64,000 bases of DNA from Pseudomonas viridiflava. GTDB taxonomy: Bacteria; Pseudomonadota; Gammaproteobacteria; Pseudomonadales; Pseudomonadaceae. Shown piece by piece: positions 36,948 through 49,449 of this stretch. The translations under genes were made by a program, and so were the position numbers. The stretch covers positions 294,352-358,351 of the forward strand of contig NZ_UTBZ01000014.1 in assembly GCF_900580865.1 (NCBI RefSeq). Direction: 5' to 3'. Below the pieces are notes generated by a model. The model was not told the origin of the DNA, searched no databases, and saw nothing but the letters and a program-made list of their open reading frames with translations. Every line of letters begins with the position of its first letter. Position 1 is the stretch's first letter.

Positions 36948-39191
36948 TCACGGCGTACGGTTACGCCGCGTTTCGATGATGTTCGGCAACTGCGAAATCC
37001 GTCCCAGCAAGCGCCCCAGCGCATCCAGCCCCGGGATCTCGATGGTCAGTGACATCAGCGCAGTGTTGTCTTCCTTGTTCGAGCGGGTGTTGACCGCCAG
37101 CACGTTGATGCGCTCGTTGAGCAGCACCTGCGAGACGTCACGCAGCAAACCGGAACGGTCGTAAGCACGGATGACAATGTCCACCGGGTAGGTGAGCACC
37201 GGCACCGGGCCCCAGCTGACCTGAATGATCCGCTCAGGCTCACGCCCGCCCAGTTGCAGCACCGAGGCGCAGTCCTGACGGTGAATGCTCACGCCACGGC
37301 CCTGGGTGATGTAACCGACAATCGCATCGCCCGGCAGCGGTTGGCAGCAGCCGGCCATCTGCGTCATCAAGTTGCCGACGCCCTGGATCTGAATGTCGCC
37401 GCGCTTGCCCGGTTTGTAACCAGTGGCTTTGCGTGGAATCAGTTCCAGCTGCTCGTTGCCGCGTTCCGGCTCGACCAGTTGCTGCGCCAGGTTGACCAGT
37501 TGTGCCAGACGCAAGTCGCCGGCACCGAGGGCGGCGAACATGTCTTCGGCGGTTTTCATGTTGGCCTTGTCGGCCAGCTTGTCGAAGTCCACCGCTGGCA
37601 GACCGAGGCGCGTCAGTTCGCGTTCGATCAGGGTTTTACCAGCGGCAACGTTCTGGTCGCGCGCCTGCAATTTGAACCAGTGAACGATCTTCGCCCGCGC
37701 CCGCGAGGTGGTGACGTAACCGAGGTTGGAGTTCAGCCAGTCGCGGCTCGGCGTGCCGTGCTTGCTGGTGATGATCTCGACCTGCTCACCGGTCTGCAGG
37801 CTGTAGTTGAGCGGGACGATGCGCCCGTTGATCTTCGCGCCACGGCAGTTGTGGCCGATTTCGGTGTGCACACGATAAGCGAAGTCCAGCGGCGTTGCGC
37901 CTTTCGGCAAGTCGATGGCGTGACCGTCAGGGGTGAAGATGTAAACCCGATCCGGCTCGATATCGACGCGCAGCTGTTCCGCCAAGCCACCGATATCACC
38001 CAGCTCTTCGTGCCACTCGAGCACCTGACGCAGCCAGGAGATTTTCTCTTCGTAGTGATTCGAACCGGATTTGACGTCGGTGCCTTTGTAGCGCCAGTGC
38101 GCGCAGACGCCGAGCTCGGCTTCTTCGTGCATCGAGTGCGTACGAATCTGAACCTCAAGCACTTTACCCTCTGGGCCGATCACCGCGGTGTGCAGCGAGC
38201 GGTAGCCGTTCTCTTTCGGGTTGGCGATGTAGTCGTCGAATTCTTTCGGGATGTGCCGCCACAAGGTGTGGACAATGCCCAGCGCGGTGTAGCAGTCGCG
38301 CATTTCCGGGACCAGCACGCGCACCGCACGCACGTCGTAGATCTGGCTGAATTCCAGACCCTTGCGCTGCATTTTGCGCCAGATCGAATAGATGTGTTTG
38401 GCCCGGCCGCTGATGTCGGCATCGACGCCGGTGGCCTGCAATTCGTCCTTGAGCTGGGTCATCACGTCGGCGATGAAACGCTCGCGATCAAGCCGTCGCT
38501 CGTGGAGCAACTTGGCGATCTGCTTGTATTGATCCGGCTCCAGGTAACGGAAGGACAAGTCCTCCAGTTCCCATTTGATATGACCGATGCCGAGGCGGTG
38601 CGCGAGCGGCGCATAGATGTCGAACACTTCCCGGGCGACGCGGTTACGCTTTTCATCGTCGGCGGTTTTCACCGCACGAATCGCGCAGGTACGTTCGGCG
38701 AGTTTGATCAGCGCGACGCGCACGTCGTCGACCATCGCGACGAGCATCTTGCGCAGGTTTTCCACCTGCCCTTGCGTGCCCATCACCATCGACTGACGCG
38801 GACTGAGGCTGGCGCTGATCGCAGCCATGCGCTGCACGCCGTCGATCAGCTTGGCCACCACCGGGCCGAAGCGCTGGCTGATGGCCGCGAGTTCGATCTG
38901 GCCTTCGCGCACGCCGCGATACAGCACCGCAGCGACCAGTGAATCCTGATCGAGCTTGAGGTCGGCGAGAATCTCGGCGATTTCCAGACCCGTACTGAAA
39001 CTGCCGGAGCCTTCGGCCCACAGATTCTTCTTGGCGTTGGACTGTTGTTCGGCCTCGCGAGCGAACTCGCAGGCTTCTTTCAAGGCTTCGCGATCCAGTG
39101 CCAGATCGACACTGACCGCGTGATCGAGCCAAGCCTCGAGATTGATACTGCCGTCAGTGTTGATCGGCTGGTGTGCTCTCACCTGTACCAT
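36948..39191 (-). CDS. relA: (p)ppGpp synthetase I
   Basis: A 747-residue RelA. An inactive HD-type hydrolase half comes first (RVALIKLAERTCAIRAV in place of the intact HD), then the synthetase domain (YDVRAVRVLVPEMRDCYTALGIVHTLW; DYIANPKENGYRSLHTAVIGPEG), TGS (DRVYIFTPDGHAIDLPKGATPLDFAY), a zinc-finger-like segment and a C-terminal ACT domain. It makes pppGpp from GTP and ATP on starved ribosomes. ATG 39191 is the family start. It sits in the conserved cysM-rlmD-relA-mazG order. Confidence 0.97.
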   Translation of the reverse strand: MVQVRAHQPINTDGSINLEAWLDHAVSVDLALDREALKEACEFAREAEQQSNAKKNLWAEGSGSFSTGLEIAEILADLKLDQDSLVAAVLYRGVREGQIELAAISQRFGPVVAKLIDGVQRMAAISASLSPRQSMVMGTQGQVENLRKMLVAMVDDVRVALIKLAERTCAIRAVKTADDEKRNRVAREVFDIYAPLAHRLGIGHIKWELEDLSFRYLEPDQYKQIAKLLHERRLDRERFIADVMTQLKDELQATGVDADISGRAKHIYSIWRKMQRKGLEFSQIYDVRAVRVLVPEMRDCYTALGIVHTLWRHIPKEFDDYIANPKENGYRSLHTAVIGPEGKVLEVQIRTHSMHEEAELGVCAHWRYKGTDVKSGSNHYEEKISWLRQVLEWHEELGDIGGLAEQLRVDIEPDRVYIFTPDGHAIDLPKGATPLDFAYRVHTEIGHNCRGAKINGRIVPLNYSLQTGEQVEIITSKHGTPSRDWLNSNLGYVTTSRARAKIVHWFKLQARDQNVAAGKTLIERELTRLGLPAVDFDKLADKANMKTAEDMFAALGAGDLRLAQLVNLAQQLVEPERGNEQLELIPRKATGYKPGKRGDIQIQGVGNLMTQMAGCCQPLPGDAIVGYITQGRGVSIHRQDCASVLQLGGREPERIIQVSWGPVPVLTYPVDIVIRAYDRSGLLRDVSQVLLNERINVLAVNTRSNKEDNTALMSLTIEIPGLDALGRLLGRISQLPNIIETRRNRTP

Positions 39192-39292
39192 CTTGCTTTA
39201 CCTTCCCTACGACGCAGATTCAATGCGTCAAATCGCTGACCTCTACTGCCCGTTTGCGCTCGCGGGGCTGATGCGAGCGCTGCGCGGACAGG

Positions 39293-40669
39293 TCAGGCGG
39301 ATTCAGACGAGCCGTCCTGGCTCGCTTCAAATAACGCCATGGCCTCGACATGTGCCGTCTGAGGAAACATATCGAGAATCCCGGCACGTTTTAACCGGTA
39401 GCCCTGCTTGTTCAATTCGACCGTGTCGCGCGCCAGCGTGGCCGGGTTGCACGACACATACACCAACCGCTTCGCGCCCAGGGTCGCAAGCTTGCGTACC
39501 ACCTCGAAAGCACCGTCACGCGGTGGATCCAAGAGTACCGCAGAAAAACCGTTTCCGATCCACTGAGCATGGCTCAAAGGCTGGGATAAATCGGCTTGAA
39601 AAAACTTTGTGTTATGCAAATTGTTACTGGCAGCGTTAGCTGCGGCGCGATCGACCATGGTCTGCACGCCTTCGACCGCCACCACTTCACGCACGGACTT
39701 GGCCAGCGGCAAGGCAAAGTTGCCGAGGCCGCAGAACAGATCCAGCACGCGCTCATCGCTGCCCGGCTTCAACCAGTCCAGCGCCTGCGCGACCATCGCT
39801 TCGTTAACGCCGGCGTTGACCTGAATAAAGTCGCCCGGCCGGTACGCCAGGTTCAAATCCCACCGCTCCAGGCGATAGCCCAGCGACTGCGTGGCATCGA
39901 CCGGCTGTGGCTCGCCTTCGCCATGCAGCCACAATTGCGCTTCATGGAACTGGCAGAAGTCCTTGAGGATGCTCAGATCCGCTTCGGACAACGGCGCCAT
40001 GTGCCGCAGCAATACCGCCAGCGACGATCCGCTGAATAACTCGACGTGGCCCAACGCTTGCGGCTTGCTCAAGCGACGGAGCATCTCCGGCAAACGGGTC
40101 ATGATCGGTTGCAAGGGCTGTACCAGCACCGGGCATTCGCTGATCGCGACGATGTCCTGACTGCCAGCCGCGCGGAAACCCACTTCGAGTTTCTTCGCTT
40201 TCATGTCCCAGCGCACCGCGATCCGGGCACGACGGCGATAGCCGAATTCCGGGCCGGTCAGCGGCGCTGCCCACTCTTCAGGTTCGACACCGGCAACGCG
40301 CGACAATTGCTCGGCGAGCATGCGCTGTTTCAGGGCAAGCTGTTCGCTGTGGGGCAAATGCTGCACGCTGCAACCGCCGCAACGGCCGGCGTGCTGACAC
40401 GGTGCCGGGCGGCGCAGTTCGCTGGCCTTGAACACGCGTTCGGTGCGCGCCTCGACCACTTTGCCGTGGGCGCCGAGCACCCGCGCTTCGACCTCTTCAC
40501 CGGCAAGGGCGCCAAGGACGAACCAGGTTTTGCCTTCGAAAAACGCGATACCGCGACCGTCATTGGCCAGGCGCTCGATGCTCAAGCGCTGCTTTTTGCC
40601 AGTCGGAATTTGCGCAGCCTTACTGCCGCCCGTGGGCTGGAAGCGTAGGCCTCTCTCGTGCTTGGCCAT
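39293..40669 (-). CDS. rlmD: 23S rRNA (uracil-1939-C5)-methyltransferase
   Basis: A 458-residue RumA/RlmD enzyme. An N-terminal TRAM RNA-binding domain is followed by a 4Fe-4S cysteine cluster ([10 protein letters not shown], with a further Cys), and the SAM methyltransferase domain with [16 protein letters not shown] and the catalytic Cys in [13 protein letters not shown]. It methylates U1939 of 23S rRNA. Its ATG overlaps the cysM stop by one base, so translation is coupled. Confidence 0.96.
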   Translation of the reverse strand: MAKHERGLRFQPTGGSKAAQIPTGKKQRLSIERLANDGRGIAFFEGKTWFVLGALAGEEVEARVLGAHGKVVEARTERVFKASELRRPAPCQHAGRCGGCSVQHLPHSEQLALKQRMLAEQLSRVAGVEPEEWAAPLTGPEFGYRRRARIAVRWDMKAKKLEVGFRAAGSQDIVAISECPVLVQPLQPIMTRLPEMLRRLSKPQALGHVELFSGSSLAVLLRHMAPLSEADLSILKDFCQFHEAQLWLHGEGEPQPVDATQSLGYRLERWDLNLAYRPGDFIQVNAGVNEAMVAQALDWLKPGSDERVLDLFCGLGNFALPLAKSVREVVAVEGVQTMVDRAAANAASNNLHNTKFFQADLSQPLSHAQWIGNGFSAVLLDPPRDGAFEVVRKLATLGAKRLVYVSCNPATLARDTVELNKQGYRLKRAGILDMFPQTAHVEAMALFEASQDGSSESA

Positions 40670-41571
40670 CAGTTGGGCGCGTCGAAAATGCCGGTCGACA
40701 AGTAACGGTCGCCACGGTCGCAGATGATCGCGACGATCACCGCGTTTTCAACTTCTTTGGACAGGCGCAGCATCGCTGCGACCGCACCGCCCGAGGACAC
40801 GCCGCAGAAGATGCCTTCTTCGCGGGCCAGACGCCGGGTGACGTCTTCGGCTTCGCTCTGCGCCATGTCGACGATGCGATCAACGCGATCGGCCTGATAG
40901 ATCTTCGGCAGGTATTCCTGCGGCCAGCGGCGAATACCGGGAATGGCCGAGCCTTCCATCGGTTGCAGACCGACGATCTGCACGCTGTCGCTCTGCTCTT
41001 TCAAGTAGCGCGAAACGCCCATGATGGTGCCGGTGGTGCCCATCGAACTGACGAAGTGAGTGATGGAACCCTGAGTCTGCCGCCAGATTTCCGGACCGGT
41101 AGTGGTGTAGTGCGCTTCCGGATTGTCGCCATTGGCGAACTGATCGAGCACCTTGCCACGGCCTTCGGCTTCCATACGCTGGGCGAGGTCGCGGGCGCCT
41201 TCCATGCCCTCTTCCTGGCTGACCAGAATAAGCTCGGCGCCGTACGCGGTCATCGCCGCTTTGCGTTCGGCACTGGAGTTGTCGGGCATGATCAGGATCA
41301 TCTTGTAACCCTTGATCGCAGCGGCCATGGCCAGCGCAATCCCGGTGTTGCCCGAGGTCGCTTCGATCAGCGTATCGCCGGCGTGGATCTGCCCGCGCAA
41401 TTCGGCGCGAGTGATCATCGACAACGCCGGACGGTCCTTGACCGAACCCGCCGGGTTATTCCCTTCGAGCTTGAGCAAAAGGGTGTTACTGGTGGCACCA
41501 GGCAGGCGCTGCAAACGCACCAGCGGAGTGTTGCCGACGCAATCGGCGATGGTTGGGTACTGCAAGGTCAT
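40669..41571 (-). CDS. cysM: Cysteine synthase B
   Basis: A 300-residue PLP enzyme of the cysteine synthase family. The PLP lysine is in [12 protein letters not shown] (about residue 45), the substrate loop in [15 protein letters not shown], and the C-terminal [14 protein letters not shown] binds the cofactor phosphate. CysM uses O-acetylserine with sulfide or thiosulfate. ATG 41571 fits the family start. First of the cysM-rlmD-relA-mazG run. Confidence 0.95.
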   Translation of the reverse strand: MTLQYPTIADCVGNTPLVRLQRLPGATSNTLLLKLEGNNPAGSVKDRPALSMITRAELRGQIHAGDTLIEATSGNTGIALAMAAAIKGYKMILIMPDNSSAERKAAMTAYGAELILVSQEEGMEGARDLAQRMEAEGRGKVLDQFANGDNPEAHYTTTGPEIWRQTQGSITHFVSSMGTTGTIMGVSRYLKEQSDSVQIVGLQPMEGSAIPGIRRWPQEYLPKIYQADRVDRIVDMAQSEAEDVTRRLAREEGIFCGVSSGGAVAAMLRLSKEVENAVIVAIICDRGDRYLSTGIFDAPN

Positions 41572-41679
41572 GGCGTATTCGCAATCCAGACGTGCGGGGG
41601 CGCCTATCATACCGGCAAACCTGCGAAGGCCATATCACGCAAAGTGCGGTGCTTATGGTTTATGGGAATAAGCAGCAAT

Positions 41680-41700
41680 AGTCTCACCACTGGTGAGACT
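41680..41700. other. Perfect hairpin upstream of cysM
   Basis: AGTCTCACC-ACT-GGTGAGACT lies between the sensor kinase gene and cysM. On the plus strand TTTT follows, but no plus-strand gene ends here. It could be a terminator read in reverse, an operator or a leader hairpin for cysM. Confidence 0.5.
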
Positions 41701-41743
41701 TTTACGCTGGGTCATCTTAATTGGCGGTGATGCGTATGGCCTC

Positions 41744-41836
41744 TTCGCGAGCAGGCTCGCTCCCACAGGGGATCAGCGTTGTTCACACAACCTGCGGCGA
41801 ACCGATTTCCAATGTGGGAGCGAGCCTGCTCGCGAA
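41744..41836. repeat. REP pair in outward orientation, overlapping the 3' end of the kinase gene
   Basis: ttcgcgagcaggctcgctcc at 41744-41766 and its reverse complement at 41813-41836, arranged opposite to the usual REPIN. The stop codon of the sensor kinase lies between the two, so the second REP is coding. Confidence 0.88.
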
Positions 41837-43207
41837 GGCGTCAGTCGGCGCAACACCGTCATCCGCTACCAATCGCAAATTCAACCGCAACCCCGCTCCG
41901 CTGTTCTCCGCCCAAATCCTTCCGCCCTGACGCTGCACGGCATTGCGCGCGATGCTCAGCCCCAAGCCAAATCCACCGTCGCCGGGCCGCGAGCCGTCGA
42001 GGCGGGTGAACGGCGAGAAGATCCGTTCCAGTTCCCCTTCCGCTACGCCGCCGCCCTGATCTTCCAGCCACAGATGCCAGAAATCGCCATCGCGCCGTCC
42101 ATCAATACGCACAATCCCGCCCGCAGGCGAATGCCGAATCGCGTTACGCAAAATGTTCTCCAACGCCTGCGCCAGCGTATTCAGGTTGCCACGCACCCAG
42201 CACGACGCCTCGACCGAACACTGCAATTGCAAACTCGGCCAGCCGCTTTCATAACAGGCGTTATCAGTGAGCATTTCCCACAGGGCCTGAATCTGAATGG
42301 CTTCATCCGGCAGCGGGGTGCGATCGGTGTCGAGCCAGGCCAGTTGCAACGTGTCCTCAACCAGCCGTTGCATGCCGTCGACTTCACGACCGATGCGCTC
42401 GCGCAGTTGCACCAGACCCTGTTCGCTTTCACTGGCCACGCGCAGTCGACTCAGCGGCGTGCGCAACTCATGGGACAGATCGCGGAGCAATTGCTGTTGC
42501 AGAGCCACGGTGGATTGCAGGCGCTCAGACATCGAGTCGAATGCCCGCGCCAGTTCACCGAGTTCATCCGGCCGTTGGGTGATGCCGCTCGACAGCCGCA
42601 CATTCAATTGATCGGCGCGCCAGGCGTTGGCCTGTTCGCGCAGGTTGTTCAGGGGCACGACCAACAAACGGTACAGACCGACGCACAGCAATAACGTGAA
42701 CAGACCGGGAATAACGCCGTTAGTGATAACGCGCCAGAACAGCCGATATTTGCCCGGCAGGAATCGCTCGGGCAATTCGATCACCAGGCTGCCGGCAGAC
42801 GGCTCTTTGGGGAAAGGAATGCGCAACCACGGCCGCCCCTGTTTGTGAATCGGCCAGTCGAGGCCGCGCAGGAAGGTCAGGCGCTGCAACTCCTGATCAT
42901 TGAGCGGGTCATTGCTCAACGACTGCAAGTTACCGCCGATCACGCCGACCCAACTGGCTTCGCGCAATTCCATGCTCTGCAACCAGTCATCAACACCGCT
43001 GCGTCCACCATGCTGCCACGCCTGTTCCGCTTGCGCGGCATAACGAGTGAGGGTGCCCCGCGCTTCGTCGGAGAGGAACTGATTGCGCTCCTCCATATAA
43101 CGGCCCCACGACCAGCTCAGCCAGATCATCAGCAGACAGAACGCCACCAGCAGAAACGCCAGTTTCCAGAACAGCGAATGCCGCCCCGGCAATTCAGAGC
43201 GTTTCAT
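41783..43207 (-). CDS. Sensor histidine kinase (PirS-like position)
   Basis: A 474-residue kinase with two membrane segments (about 14-32 and 165-185), a periplasmic sensor of about 130 residues, HAMP, HisKA with H-box RDLSHELRTPLSRLRV and HATPase (NILRNAIRHS, GGFGLGLSIARNA). Between cysM and gacS, P. aeruginosa has the PirR/PirS pair, which regulates an enterobactin receptor; no pirA gene is here, so function is uncertain. The last 20 residues or so (PTDAFASRLAPTLEIGSPQVV) are encoded by REP DNA. The start overlaps the regulator by 14 bases. Confidence 0.9.
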   Translation of the reverse strand: MKRSELPGRHSLFWKLAFLLVAFCLLMIWLSWSWGRYMEERNQFLSDEARGTLTRYAAQAEQAWQHGGRSGVDDWLQSMELREASWVGVIGGNLQSLSNDPLNDQELQRLTFLRGLDWPIHKQGRPWLRIPFPKEPSAGSLVIELPERFLPGKYRLFWRVITNGVIPGLFTLLLCVGLYRLLVVPLNNLREQANAWRADQLNVRLSSGITQRPDELGELARAFDSMSERLQSTVALQQQLLRDLSHELRTPLSRLRVASESEQGLVQLRERIGREVDGMQRLVEDTLQLAWLDTDRTPLPDEAIQIQALWEMLTDNACYESGWPSLQLQCSVEASCWVRGNLNTLAQALENILRNAIRHSPAGGIVRIDGRRDGDFWHLWLEDQGGGVAEGELERIFSPFTRLDGSRPGDGGFGLGLSIARNAVQRQGGRIWAENSGAGLRLNLRLVADDGVAPTDAFASRLAPTLEIGSPQVV

Positions 43208-43916
43208 CGGCGGCGCTCAAGACGTAACCCTTGCCCCAAACCGTGCGCACTTCACGCTCGGTGTAACCGATGGCTTTCAGTTTGCGGCGGATCTGGCTGA
43301 TGTGCATGTCGAGGCTGCGGTCATGGGCCGCGTAGCCACGCTGCAGAACGTGCTGATAAAGGAAGGCTTTGCTCAGCACTTCTTCATCATTACGGTTGAG
43401 GGTTTCCAGCAAACGGTATTCGCTGCGGGTCAGCCCGGCGGCTTGCTCGCGGAAAGACACATCGCACTGTTCGTCGTCAAAACGCAACGTACCGTTCGCT
43501 ACTGGCGCCACCAGCGATGCCGGGCGCCGATCCAGCGCCACCCGACGCAGGATCGCTTCGATGCGCACATGTAACTCGGCCATGCTGAACGGCTTGGGCA
43601 AATAGTCGTCGGCGCCCAGACGAAAACCGCTGATGCGATCCGCCTCGGCGCCGAGGGCCGACATCAACAGCACCGGCGTCGAATGGCTTTGACGCAATTG
43701 CGTCAACACATTCAAACCGTCCATGCCCGGCAACAGAATATCCATCAGCACCACGTCGAACGGCTGGCGTTTGGCAATGTTCAGACCTTCCTGGCCATTC
43801 TGGCACCAGGTCACCTGAAAGCCGCTGCGGCCCAGATGTTCGTGAACATAGGCGCCGAGAACCGGATCGTCTTCGATGGAAAGAATGCGTGGCTGGCCGA
43901 CGGAAACAGGAGTCAT
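43194..43916 (-). CDS. OmpR-family response regulator (PirR-like position)
   Basis: A 240-residue regulator: receiver with SIEDDPVLGAYVHEHL, phospho-acceptor Asp in VVLMDILLPGMDGLNVL and Lys in DYLPKPF, then an OmpR-type winged helix (LTRSEYRLLETLNRNDEEVLSKAFLYQHVLQRGYAAHDRSLDMHISQIRRKL). ATG 43916 is preferred; an upstream in-frame TTG at 43928 is unlikely. It is followed by the overlapping sensor kinase and is divergent from gacS. Confidence 0.9.
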   Translation of the reverse strand: MTPVSVGQPRILSIEDDPVLGAYVHEHLGRSGFQVTWCQNGQEGLNIAKRQPFDVVLMDILLPGMDGLNVLTQLRQSHSTPVLLMSALGAEADRISGFRLGADDYLPKPFSMAELHVRIEAILRRVALDRRPASLVAPVANGTLRFDDEQCDVSFREQAAGLTRSEYRLLETLNRNDEEVLSKAFLYQHVLQRGYAAHDRSLDMHISQIRRKLKAIGYTEREVRTVWGKGYVLSAADETL

Positions 43917-44135
43917 GAGTATCTGCAAGTAATTCTCAGTTGAGCGCGATTATTCAAGATTGTCGGACAGCGGGCAACACAAGGCTGCCCTTTCTGACAA
44001 ACGAGCACCGGCGCCCTGACCCACCCTGACAGCATTTTTCCGGAGATTGCCTGCGAGCAAATCGCTACACTGCGCCCATGTCGCGTGCCGGATGCACGCA
44101 TGAGTCAACAGATCAGCGGGATGCAGGAGATAGGC

Positions 44136-46889
<2,754 letters not shown>

Positions 46890-46899
46890 TCCACGGCAA

Positions 46900-46927
46900 T
46901 GCCGGCCAACGCCGGCCAACGCCGGCA
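46900..46927. repeat. Short tandem repeat after gacS
   Basis: The decamer gccggccaac is repeated twice and a half; the arms tgccggc and gccggca can pair. It may act as a weak terminator between gacS and ldhA. Confidence 0.6.
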
Positions 46928-46981
46928 CCGCTAAAGTGGTTTCGGGTGATTCAATCCGTGTCGATGCTCCAGGAGGATTTC

Positions 46982-47971
46982 ATGCGCACGCTCGTTTTCA
47001 GTAGCCAGACCTACGACCGCGACAGCTTCCTCGCCGCCGATTGCCCGGCGGGTATCGAGCTGCAGTTTCAACCGGCCCGGCTCAGCCTCGATACGGCAGC
47101 GCTGGCCGACAAACATGAAGTGGTCTGTGCATTTATCAACGACGACCTCAGTGCACCGGTGCTGGAGCGTCTGGCTGCCGGTGGCACGCGCCTGATTGCC
47201 CTGCGCTCGGCGGGTTACAACCATGTCGATCTGCCCGCGGCGAAACGCCTGGGACTGGCCGTGGTGCGTGTACCGGCCTACTCGCCGCATGCGGTGGCCG
47301 AACACGCCGTGGCGCTGATCCTCGCCCTCAACCGTCGTCTCCACCGCGCTTATAACCGCACCCGTGAAGGCGATTTCAGCCTGCATGGCCTGACCGGTTT
47401 TGATCTGGTCGGCAAAACCGTGGGGATTGTCGGCACCGGGCAGATCGGCGCGACCTTCGCCAAAATCATGCACGGCTTCGGTTGCGAGTTGCTGGCCTAC
47501 GATCCCTTTCCCAATCCGGATGTACTGGCGTTGGGTGCGCGCTATCTGAGCCTGCCGGAACTGCTCGCGCAGTCGCGGATCATCAGCCTGCACTGCCCGC
47601 TCAACGAGCAGAGCAAACACCTGATCAACCGCGATTCACTGGCGCACATGCAGGCCGGCGCAATGCTCATCAATACCGGTCGCGGTGGACTGGTCGACAC
47701 CCCGGCGCTGATTGACGCCTTGAAGGACGGCCAGCTCGGCTATCTGGGCCTGGATGTCTATGAAGAAGAGGCGCAACTGTTTTTCGAGGATCGCTCCGAC
47801 CTGCCCTTGCAGGACGATGTGCTGGCGCGCTTGCTGACCTTTCCCAACGTGATCATTACCGCGCATCAGGCCTTTTTGACCCGTGAAGCACTGGGTGCGA
47901 TTGCCGCAACCACATTGCACAACATCGCGACCTGGGCGGCGGGAATGCCACAGAACCAGGTCGAGGGTTGA
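46982..47971 (+). CDS. ldhA: D-lactate dehydrogenase (fermentative)
   Basis: A 329-residue D-2-hydroxyacid dehydrogenase that reduces pyruvate to D-lactate with NADH. The NAD motif VGIVGTGQIGATFAKIM is at about 150, and the catalytic residues lie in NTGRGGLVDT (Arg), LGLDVYEEE (Glu) and ITAHQAFLT (His). GGAGGA precedes ATG 46982. The gacS-ldhA neighbourhood is the same in P. aeruginosa (PA0928-PA0927). Confidence 0.95.
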   Translation: MRTLVFSSQTYDRDSFLAADCPAGIELQFQPARLSLDTAALADKHEVVCAFINDDLSAPVLERLAAGGTRLIALRSAGYNHVDLPAAKRLGLAVVRVPAYSPHAVAEHAVALILALNRRLHRAYNRTREGDFSLHGLTGFDLVGKTVGIVGTGQIGATFAKIMHGFGCELLAYDPFPNPDVLALGARYLSLPELLAQSRIISLHCPLNEQSKHLINRDSLAHMQAGAMLINTGRGGLVDTPALIDALKDGQLGYLGLDVYEEEAQLFFEDRSDLPLQDDVLARLLTFPNVIITAHQAFLTREALGAIAATTLHNIATWAAGMPQNQVEG

Positions 47972-47983
47972 CGGATTGGCGGC

Positions 47984-48436
47984 CTACTTCGGTGAAAGCG
48001 AAGACGCCAGAATCAACAACGCCAGCCAGCCAAAGCCGAAGAAGCGCTGTTTCATCGAGTGGCCGTAGCGCAGCAGGAACCAGACGAAAACCATCGGCAG
48101 CAGGAAGATCATGATCTTCAGCCAGCCTTCCACCGGGCGACTGCCGTCCGCATTGGCCTGCTCAGTGGCCGGTTGCTCGGTTGGTTGCTGGCGTCGACGC
48201 CGCGCGGCGGCCGGCATGACTTTCGGTAACGGTTGCGGTTCAGGCGCTGGAGCACTGACTTCGGGCACAGCCTTGTTACGCGGCAGACTGCCGAACGAGA
48301 TTGTCGAAGCCTGAACAGGCGCGGCTGCGGTCTGCGCGTGTACTGCTTGCTCCGCCATTGGAGCCCCGCAATGAATGCACGCGTTGGCTTCGGAGCTGAT
48401 GCTCTTCTTGCATTCATAACATTCGATCAGCGCCAT
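47984..48436 (-). CDS. Zinc-ribbon membrane protein
   Basis: A 150-residue protein. An N-terminal zinc ribbon (C6xxC9 and C20xxC23; ECYECKKSISSEANACIHCGAP) is followed by a proline/alanine-rich linker with an RRRRQQP patch, and a C-terminal hydrophobic pair (about 106-146, LKIMIFLLPMVFVWFLLRYG and FFGFGWLALLILASSL). It is likely anchored in the inner membrane with the ribbon in the cytoplasm. The function is unknown. ATG 48436 has AAGGAACGG upstream. Confidence 0.75.
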   Translation of the reverse strand: MALIECYECKKSISSEANACIHCGAPMAEQAVHAQTAAAPVQASTISFGSLPRNKAVPEVSAPAPEPQPLPKVMPAAARRRRQQPTEQPATEQANADGSRPVEGWLKIMIFLLPMVFVWFLLRYGHSMKQRFFGFGWLALLILASSLSPK

Positions 48437-48569
48437 GTTCCGTTCCTTCAGATTCGAGGCGGGCAGTTTGCCATGAGTGTCGTGGCATTTGAACCGGATC
48501 GAAGGTCGCACGCGCGCATCATTCTGCAATCAAGCCCGTGCTAGCATGTCGCGCATATTTGGAGGACCC

Positions 48570-49004
48570 ATGGTCGAACACGATTTCCGCTACACCCTGA
48601 TGAACCCGCAACACACCCTCACCGAATGCCGCGCCCTCGTTCCGGGCCGCTATCAGGTCACCGGCAATGGTGGCTCGATTCGCATCGGTGACGCGCTGTT
48701 GGTCACCCTCAAAGGCAGCAAGGACCTGTCCATGCGCCTGACCGTTGAAACCGTCCGCCACCTGATCAACCCGCCGGGCCAATGGACCGCGATGACCACG
48801 GGCCCAGTGTTCGGCGAACTGGCGATTCACACCTGGCAGGTCAACTGCGACAGCTGCGCCAAAGAGTTGAGCTTCGAATTCGCCGTGGACGCCAAGCAGG
48901 GTAAAACCGCTGAAAAACCAGCCGCCACCGCGCGCATCGCCGAGCTGGGCTGGAAAGCCGTTGGCGACAAGCACCTGTGCCCGAAATGCCAGGAGCCTGC
49001 GTGA
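48570..49004 (+). CDS. Hypothetical protein with two CxxC motifs
   Basis: A 144-residue soluble protein of unknown family. Its last part holds CDSCAKE (about 94-97) and CPKCQEPA at the C-terminus, which could form a zinc site. The N-terminal part is beta-rich (RYTLMNPQHTLTECRALVPGRYQVTGNGGSIRIGDALLVTLKG). GGAGG lies five bases before ATG 48570; ATG 48546 lacks such support. Its stop overlaps the start of the META-type lipoprotein gene by one base. Confidence 0.7.
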   Translation: MVEHDFRYTLMNPQHTLTECRALVPGRYQVTGNGGSIRIGDALLVTLKGSKDLSMRLTVETVRHLINPPGQWTAMTTGPVFGELAIHTWQVNCDSCAKELSFEFAVDAKQGKTAEKPAATARIAELGWKAVGDKHLCPKCQEPA

Positions 49005-49408
49005 TGAAACGCTTTGCCCTGACCGCTATGGTCGGTGTGGGTCTGGTGGGCTGCGCCGCAGAGCCAGTGCAACTGCAGCAGAACCGCAGCTACATTCTGG
49101 AGTGGATCGGTGAGCGGCCGTTGATGGATTACAGCCATCTGACCGTGACCCTGGGCGATGATGGTCGCGCCTACGGCAACGGTGGCTGCAACCATTGGTT
49201 CGCGCCGTATACGCTGGACGGTGACAAGCTGACCTTCGGCAAGATCGGCAAGACCCGCAAACTGTGCGCCCCGGCTTTGATGGAACAGGAGCAGCGGTTC
49301 CTGCAGGCACTGGAGCATGTCCAGCGCTGGGACATCTCGCCGATCGAGCAGATGCGCTTCTGGCCGGCTGAAGGCAAGCCGTTGCGCTGGTGGCTGGAAG
49401 AGGGTTAA
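49004..49408 (+). CDS. META/HslJ-type lipoprotein
   Basis: A 134-residue lipoprotein. The signal MKRFALTAMVGVGLVGC has the lipobox LVGC with Cys17, followed by a META domain (LTVTLGDDGRAYGNGGCNHWFAPYTLDGDKLTFGKIGKTRKLC). HslJ-like proteins are linked to heat and novobiocin tolerance; here this is only a family label. Co-translated with the preceding gene. Confidence 0.8.
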   Translation: MKRFALTAMVGVGLVGCAAEPVQLQQNRSYILEWIGERPLMDYSHLTVTLGDDGRAYGNGGCNHWFAPYTLDGDKLTFGKIGKTRKLCAPALMEQEQRFLQALEHVQRWDISPIEQMRFWPAEGKPLRWWLEEG

Positions 49409-49449
49409 GCCTCAGGATCGCCAAAGCCCTCATCGGAACGCCGCCCGCC

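Noticed and set aside
37254..38942. 562-residue open frame opposite relA
   Set aside because: It is the reverse-frame shadow of a high-GC gene; relA shows intact conserved domains and this frame has none.
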